From positions 1 through 43,737 of the IMG/VR virus record IMGVR_UViG_3300005607_000023: DNA of 43,737 nucleotides; one strand, 5' to 3'. The notes beneath the pieces were generated by a model. That model was not told the DNA's origin. It saw nothing but the letters and a program-made list of their open reading frames with translations, and did not search any database. Made by a program: the position numbers and the translations under genes. This document shows positions 39,380 through 43,737 of this stretch, piece after piece (the stretch's first letter is position 1; every line of letters begins with the position of its first letter). Source of the stretch: a virus.

Positions 39380-40311
39380 TGAGGATCTTGCAGCTGGTCG
39401 ACACCATCGAGTACATCGAGTCAAACTGCTTCCAGCATCAGCTCTTGAAGAGCCTGCGCCAGGTCGCACAAGTCGAGAGCTGCACTCTGGCTGGCGTCGA
39501 GCGCGCGCTGGACATGGGCAACCGTCCGGTCGTTTGTTGTTTGAAGCAGCGTTCATTGGCCCGAAGCCTGGACATGCTCGAGCACCATCTGGGTAGCACG
39601 CCCGTGGTCATCTACGACCAGGACCCATGGCAAGCATATATCGACGATCCCTCGTATGTGGGTCGCGGGGTCTACGAACGGGCCGTCGAACAGCTCAACG
39701 TCAAGGCCATCTGTGTCACCACTCAATGGTGGGCTGACTTCCTGAAAGAACGCGGTCTGCCTGCCGTCTTCGTCCGGATGTGGATGCTGCCCGAGTACTG
39801 CGATGCCAAACCCACCTATGAAGAGCGGTCGATCCCGGTGGGATTCGTTGGCACCGTCCACCCACACCGCCAGAAGCTGTTCGACCAGCTCGAGGACCTG
39901 GGTGTTGTGGTCAACGTCCAGAAGGGTGGCCTCTCGTACTGGAACTACCTGAAAGAGCTGTCGAACATCCAGGTCTTCATCCACAGCGAAGACAGCCCGA
40001 TCACCTGCGAGGGGAAAGAGCTGAACCTGAAGGACTCGTTGTGGATCAAGGACGTTGAGGCAGCGGCTCGTGGGTGTTTCACCATCCGCAACGCAGGGGC
40101 GGGAGCAGACACCTACTACAGCGGTTGCAAGACGACGTTCCTCTACGAAGATCCCAAGCAAGTGCTCGACATCCTGGATCGCATCCAGAAAATGGATCCG
40201 CGCGAGAGGCAGTCCCTTATCGACGAGACGGTCGGGTACATCTGGGGGTCAAACAGGTGGGAAGAGACGGCCCGCACGTTGGTTACCTTGGCGGCAACGG
40301 AGGAAGCATGA
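39379..40311 (+). CDS. CgeB-like GT-B glycosyltransferase
   Basis: The 310-residue product starts at ATG 39379 or GTG 39376, both overlapping the previous stop; ATG is chosen, with GGTGA upstream. The C-terminal half has IPVGFVGTVHPHRQKLFDQL, YWNYLKELSNIQVFIHSEDS, SLWIKDVEAAARGCFTIRNA and KTTFLYEDPKQVLDILDRIQ, which fits the CgeB/YkvP-type glycosyltransferase 1_2 domain. The N-terminal half is less conserved. It may transfer sugar to the chain or to a protein. Its stop overlaps the next gene as ATGA. Confidence 0.82.
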   Translation: MRILQLVDTIEYIESNCFQHQLLKSLRQVAQVESCTLAGVERALDMGNRPVVCCLKQRSLARSLDMLEHHLGSTPVVIYDQDPWQAYIDDPSYVGRGVYERAVEQLNVKAICVTTQWWADFLKERGLPAVFVRMWMLPEYCDAKPTYEERSIPVGFVGTVHPHRQKLFDQLEDLGVVVNVQKGGLSYWNYLKELSNIQVFIHSEDSPITCEGKELNLKDSLWIKDVEAAARGCFTIRNAGAGADTYYSGCKTTFLYEDPKQVLDILDRIQKMDPRERQSLIDETVGYIWGSNRWEETARTLVTLAATEEA

Positions 40312-41588
40312 AGATCGGGTTCATGGGGCTGGGGAAGCTTGGCCTCCCCTGCGCACTGGCAGTGGAAGCAGCGGGTCACGAGGTGGTTGGGTTCGACCCC
40401 AGCCATCACGTATCAAACATCCTCAAAACGAGGAAGCTCACCTACGTTGAGGAGGGCGCGCAGCCCCTCCTGGACAAGACCAACATCAAGCTGGTCGAGC
40501 CTCTGGAGATGGTCAAGACCTGTGACCTGATCTTCGTCGCAGTCCAAACGCCCCACAACCCGAGGTACGAGGGCGTGACCCGCCTGCCTGCAAAGCGTGT
40601 TGACTTCGACTACACCTGGTTGAAGCAGTCGATCACGCAGCTGGCCGACGCCGCCATCCAGGAAGCGAAGCCGACTCGGGTTGTCGTCATCTCCACCGTC
40701 TTGCCCGGGACCATCGAACGTGAGATCTACCCGATCATTGACGCTTTCGGCGGCTTCCTCAAGCTGTGCTACAATCCCTTCTTCATCGCGATGGGGACCA
40801 CGATCCGGGACTTCACCCACCCCGAGTTCGTCCTTTTCGGTGTCGACGATCCTGATACAGCCTCGTTGGCCGAGAGCTTCTACAAGACCCTCCACGACCG
40901 GCCCTTCTACAAGACGGGCATCAAGGAAGCCGAGCTGATCAAGGTCGCTTACAATACCTTCATCAGCACCAAGATCGCTTTCGTCAACACGTTGATGGAG
41001 GTGTGTCACAAGACAGGCGTCAACGTAGACGCGGTGACAGATGGCTTGAAGTTGGGTACCGAACGCCTGATCAGCCCACGCTACCTGACCGCCGGCATGG
41101 GCGACGGTGGTGGGTGTCACCCACGCGATAACATCGCTCTGTCGTGGCTGGCGCGGAAGCTGGAGATGGGCTTTGACTTCTTCGAGTGCATCATGTTGCA
41201 GCGTGAGCGCCAGACTGAATGGTTCGCCGACATCATCGAAGACGAGCGGAATGCCGAGGGCAACCGACTACCCGTCATCATCTTGGGCGAGTCGTTCAAG
41301 CCGGAGACCAACTTGGTGGTTGGCTCGCCCGCGGTGCTCCTTGCCAACGTGCTCCGTGAGCGCAGCCTCGATCCCAAGCTGGTCGACCCCATCGTCCACC
41401 CCGAACAACAGGAGTGGGTCGATAGCCCAAAGCTCTGGTTGGGCAAAGCCATCTACTTCATCGGGACCCGTCACCAGATGTTCTCGCAGATGGACTTCCC
41501 ACCTGGATCCGTTGTCATCGATCCACACCGGTTCGTCAAAGACCAGGACGCAGGCGTCAAGGTTGTCAAGCTGGGAGCGGGTGAGTGA
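40308..41588 (+). CDS. UDP-sugar 6-dehydrogenase (UDPGDH/WecC-type)
   Basis: The 426-residue product starts at ATG 40308 with GGAGGAAGC upstream; a frame extended to 40074 lies inside the neighbouring gene. Features are the NAD site GFMGLGKLGLP (4-14), FVAVQTPHNPRYEG, ISTVLPGTIEREIYPIIDAF, the catalytic Cys270 in DGGGCHPRDN and the C-terminal domain VIILGESFKPETNLVVGSPA. These enzymes oxidise C6 of UDP-glucose, UDP-ManNAc or UDP-GlcNAc to the uronic acid. The local GCHPRD sequence differs from the usual CxPKD, with Arg in place of Lys. Confidence 0.9.
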   Translation: MKIGFMGLGKLGLPCALAVEAAGHEVVGFDPSHHVSNILKTRKLTYVEEGAQPLLDKTNIKLVEPLEMVKTCDLIFVAVQTPHNPRYEGVTRLPAKRVDFDYTWLKQSITQLADAAIQEAKPTRVVVISTVLPGTIEREIYPIIDAFGGFLKLCYNPFFIAMGTTIRDFTHPEFVLFGVDDPDTASLAESFYKTLHDRPFYKTGIKEAELIKVAYNTFISTKIAFVNTLMEVCHKTGVNVDAVTDGLKLGTERLISPRYLTAGMGDGGGCHPRDNIALSWLARKLEMGFDFFECIMLQRERQTEWFADIIEDERNAEGNRLPVIILGESFKPETNLVVGSPAVLLANVLRERSLDPKLVDPIVHPEQQEWVDSPKLWLGKAIYFIGTRHQMFSQMDFPPGSVVIDPHRFVKDQDAGVKVVKLGAGE

Positions 41589-42280
41589 TGGACGGCGTGC
41601 TTGTCTCAGTGCTGGTTCCCACGCGGAACCGTGTCGAGATGCTGGAGAAGTCGTTGAGGTCGTTGATCGACACCGCTGACCTCAAGCTCGGCCGGCAGTA
41701 CGAGATCATCCTTCGCCTCGACGACGACGACGAGGCCACCCAACGTTGGCTTGAGAGCCACCCCGACCTGTGGACGACTTTCGTCCACGGCCCTCGCGGG
41801 AACGGATACGCTGACCTCCACGCCATGTACAACGAGATGTGTTTGCTGGCAAGGGGACAGTTCCTGTTCCTGTGGAACGATGACGCGGTGATGAAGACAC
41901 CTGGGTGGGACCTCGAGATCTCACGTCACAACGATGGAAAACCTTGCTACCTTCGTTCACAGGTGGATGACGGCAGGGGCCGCGACGCTCACCTGTTCCC
42001 GATCGTCCACCGGTCGTGGTACGACGCATGCGGGCACTTCTCGATGTCGCCCCACAACGACACCTACCTCTACAGCGCATTCAGCAGCCAGCCGCAGCTG
42101 TTCCGGGACACTGACATCGTTGTTCAACACAATGCCCTTCAGAACTTGAACGACCTCACCAGCATGGAGGCGCAGAAGTGGTGGCCCACAACGAAGAAGG
42201 GTTGGGACAGCCCCGAGGTACAAAACGCACTGGCAGAAGACATCAAGCGTCTAGCAGAACTGGTGAAACAGCACAGTTGA
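41588..42280 (+). CDS. GT2-type glycosyltransferase
   Basis: The 230-residue product starts at ATG 41588 (or GTG 41585); both overlap the previous TGA. VSVLVPTRNRVEMLEKSLRS and LRLDDDDEATQRWL (about residues 42-55) are the GT2 nucleotide- and metal-binding regions; LFLWNDDAVMKTPGWDLEI carries a second DD near 98. The C-terminal part with HLFPIVHRSWYDACGHFSMS is typical of the acceptor side. It probably adds a sugar to the glycan. The stop is followed by a candidate leaderless promoter. Confidence 0.87.
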   Translation: MDGVLVSVLVPTRNRVEMLEKSLRSLIDTADLKLGRQYEIILRLDDDDEATQRWLESHPDLWTTFVHGPRGNGYADLHAMYNEMCLLARGQFLFLWNDDAVMKTPGWDLEISRHNDGKPCYLRSQVDDGRGRDAHLFPIVHRSWYDACGHFSMSPHNDTYLYSAFSSQPQLFRDTDIVVQHNALQNLNDLTSMEAQKWWPTTKKGWDSPEVQNALAEDIKRLAELVKQHS

Positions 42281-42293
42281 TCCGGTGTAGAGT
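42264..42293 (+). promoter_or_regulatory. Candidate leaderless promoter for the small gene at 42300
   Basis: TGAAAC (42264-42269), 18 bases, TAGAGT (42288-42293) and exactly 6 bases to ATG 42300, the same spacing as at 31543-31555. No Shine-Dalgarno is present. Confidence 0.4.
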
Positions 42294-42299
42294 GAACAC

Positions 42300-42503
42300 A
42301 TGCTGATGGGCAGTTCTTTGCTACCCGCGATCATCAGGATCGGAACGAAGGACGTCCAACTGGGCGACATCGTCAGACGGGCGTTCGCTGACAGCGGATT
42401 GACCGTAGACGAATGGAATGCTCTCAAAGAGCTAACACGTGAACACCTTCTAGCGCGGGTAGTCTATGAGATGCGTGACGAAGCTGACAAGGAGCAAGCA
42501 TGA
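42300..42503 (+). CDS. Small unknown protein
   Basis: The 67-residue product starts at ATG 42300, 6 bases after a TAGAGT element, and its end overlaps the next gene as ATGA. It has a hydrophobic start (MLMGSSLLPAIIRIGTKDVQ) followed by helical, charged sequence (DIVRRAFADSGLTVDEWNAL, ELTREHLLARVVYEMRDEAD). No family recognised. It sits between a GT2 and a UDP-sugar dehydrogenase, so it could be a small adaptor of the glycan system. Confidence 0.6.
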   Translation: MLMGSSLLPAIIRIGTKDVQLGDIVRRAFADSGLTVDEWNALKELTREHLLARVVYEMRDEADKEQA

Positions 42504-43465
42504 AGAGCATCGCGGTCATCGGTCAGGGGTTTGTCGGCGGGTCGCTGACCACGGTCTTTTCAGAACGTGGATTCGATGTCTTCACGTATGACAAGGCTGG
42601 AAAACTGGCTTCGGGTGGCGTGCCAAATTGGCAGTTGTTCAACGGTGATTGGAAACATCCTCCGTCGTCAGTGACCGAGCTAGTGTCACGGTGCCAATCG
42701 ATGGGCAAGTCCTTCAGCGGCGTCTATTTCGTCTGTCTTCCTACCCCTATGTTTGAAGATGGCGAAGCTGACCTGTCGATCGTCGAGGGAGTGCTGAAGG
42801 AGCTGGCTGACGCTGGCGGACCTGACCGTATCGCAATCGTCAAGTCTACGGTCCCGCCGGGTTCGACCGAGCGTTGGAACAAGCAGTTCGAAGGAACAGG
42901 CCTCCACATCGTCTTCAATCCTGAGTTCTTGACCGAGGCCAACGCCCTCAACGACATGCGTAACCAGGACCGCATCATCCTCGGCGGGCCGCGCCCGTGG
43001 ATCAACACGGCCAAGCTCATCTTCCAGACAGCCTTCCCTGGGATCCCAGTCATCAAGACGTCATCGACGACGGCAGAGATGGTGAAGTACACCATCAACT
43101 GCTTCTTGTCAACCAAGGTGGCTTTCGCCAATGAGATGGCACAGCTCATCGAAGCTCTGGACAACAAGGGCCTCAACGTTGACTACGACAAGGTCGTCGA
43201 GTACGCCAAGCTCGACAAGCGTCTCGGGAACAGCCACTGGGCTGTCCCAGGTCCCGTACCCACCCACGACGGGCGTTACGTACGTGGTTTTGGCGGCCAC
43301 TGCTTTCCCAAGGATTTGAACGCCCTGGTCTATGTCGCAGAGCAACTGGGTGTGGACATGAAGGTGCTAAAGGGCGCCTGGGCCAAGAACCTCGAGGTGC
43401 GTCCGCCGGAGGACCGCGACTGGGAGCACATGCAGGGACGTGCTGTCAGCAAGAAGAACAAGTGA
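42500..43465 (+). CDS. UDP-sugar dehydrogenase lacking the C-terminal domain
   Basis: The 321-residue product starts at ATG 42500 with AAGGAGC upstream. It has the NAD site VIGQGFVGGSLTTVFSERG, FVCLPTPMFEDGEADL, IVKSTVPPGSTERWNKQF, FNPEFLTEANALNDMRNQDR and the catalytic Cys268 in GFGGHCFPKDLNAL. It ends at about the point where UDP-glucose dehydrogenases pass from the central to the C-terminal domain; the usual C-terminal third (about 70-110 residues, found in the 40308 gene) is missing. The next gene begins as a GTGA overlap, so this is not an edge effect. It is probably a divergent or partial UDP-sugar dehydrogenase; whether it is active is unclear. Confidence 0.85.
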   Translation: MKSIAVIGQGFVGGSLTTVFSERGFDVFTYDKAGKLASGGVPNWQLFNGDWKHPPSSVTELVSRCQSMGKSFSGVYFVCLPTPMFEDGEADLSIVEGVLKELADAGGPDRIAIVKSTVPPGSTERWNKQFEGTGLHIVFNPEFLTEANALNDMRNQDRIILGGPRPWINTAKLIFQTAFPGIPVIKTSSTTAEMVKYTINCFLSTKVAFANEMAQLIEALDNKGLNVDYDKVVEYAKLDKRLGNSHWAVPGPVPTHDGRYVRGFGGHCFPKDLNALVYVAEQLGVDMKVLKGAWAKNLEVRPPEDRDWEHMQGRAVSKKNK

Positions 43466-43737
43466 AACGCCCGTACTGCGCCCTGGCGATGGTGAAGAAC
43501 GAGGGCATCTTCATGCCCTTCTGGCTGAAGCACTACGCACGGTTCTTCGAGCCACAAGACCTGTACGTTCACAGCGACGGGTCAACCGACAACACTGAAG
43601 ACCAGTGCAGAGCAGCGGGCGTCAACTTCTATGCCATCATCCCGGGCACCATCCCGGTGGGCAAGAACGACAGGTACATCAAGATCATCATCCAGCAGCT
43701 GCTCGAGAAGTATGACTGCGTCCTGTTCGCTGAGTCG
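43462..43737 (+). CDS. GT2-like glycosyltransferase (partial, runs off right edge)
   Basis: The frame starts at GTG 43462 (GTGA overlap) and is open to the right edge, giving the first 92 residues. It reads KRPYCALAMVKNEGIFMPFW then YVHSDGSTDNTEDQCRAAGV, the start pattern of GT2/GT92-type enzymes, in which MVKNE...W...Y...SDGSTDNT is common. The catalytic DxD lies beyond the edge or near its end. It continues the glycan cluster. Confidence 0.8.
   Translation, partial: MKRPYCALAMVKNEGIFMPFWLKHYARFFEPQDLYVHSDGSTDNTEDQCRAAGVNFYAIIPGTIPVGKNDRYIKIIIQQLLEKYDCVLFAES

Noticed and set aside
40074-40307. N-terminal extension of the UDP-sugar dehydrogenase
   Set aside because: It reads in another frame through the preceding glycosyltransferase and has no family similarity.
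1-43737. CRISPR arrays, tRNA genes, rRNA, insertion sequences, integrase or attachment sites
   Set aside because: No regular repeat-spacer pattern, tRNA-like cloverleaf, transposase or recombinase motif was seen by eye; small tRNAs could be missed without a covariance search.

Overview
The window looks like part of the genome of a large tailed double-stranded DNA phage (Caudoviricetes). It holds a run of large structural and fibre-like genes, phage-type auxiliary proteins (PIN-PhoH ATPase, DinG/XPD-like helicase, ClpP-like protease, GroEL-like protein, Hc1-like histone) and a long, tightly overlapping glycosyltransferase cluster. Start and stop codons overlap almost everywhere (ATGA, GTGA, TGATG), and GTG starts are common. 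No ribosomal, tRNA, CRISPR or integrase gene is visible. The host cannot be named. Several TANNNT elements 6-9 bases before start codons that lack a Shine-Dalgarno sequence would suit an actinobacterial host, but this is a weak inference.

Layout. (1) Positions 1-8582, minus strand: five unnamed genes, probably virion structural, including proteins of 1401 and 826 residues. (2) 8592-17642, minus strand: six fibre-like genes in strict alternation, three copies of a two-gene unit (A1-B1, A2-B2, A3-B3 in coordinate order; transcription runs from B3 to A1). (3) 17661-26767, mostly minus strand: PIN-PhoH ATPase, a divergently transcribed small sigma-region-4-like protein, a Lys/Ala/Glu/Pro-tailed protein, an Hc1-like histone, a Rad3-family helicase, a ClpP-like protease, three small genes, an isolated plus-strand disordered protein, a truncated GroEL-like protein and a coiled-coil membrane protein. 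(4) 26768-27002: a structured non-coding region with short repeats and hairpins. (5) 27003-43737, plus strand: a glycan-building cluster. It has ten glycosyltransferase-like genes (eleven catalytic domains, because the first gene is a fusion; the last gene runs off the edge), a PseB/PseC/PseH-like nucleotide-sugar set, two UDP-sugar dehydrogenases, a methyltransferase, a DUF7768-like protein and several small unknown proteins.

How the parts may fit together (inference). The plus-strand cluster would make one or more activated amino- or acidic sugars and polymerise them into a multi-residue glycan. A plausible acceptor is the virion itself, for example the six fibre-like proteins, but modified DNA or a host-surface glycan cannot be excluded. 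The chaperonin-like, ClpP-like and histone-like genes would serve virion folding, turnover and DNA packaging or host takeover.

The strongest leads are the A-B-A-B-A-B fibre array with a C-terminal motif shared by A3 and the small gene at the other end, the glycan cluster with apparently leaderless internal promoters, the chaperonin-like protein without a recognisable ATPase domain, the small Cys-rich sigma-4-like protein with a promoter overlapping that of the PIN-PhoH gene, and a candidate -1 frameshift signal near 23330.
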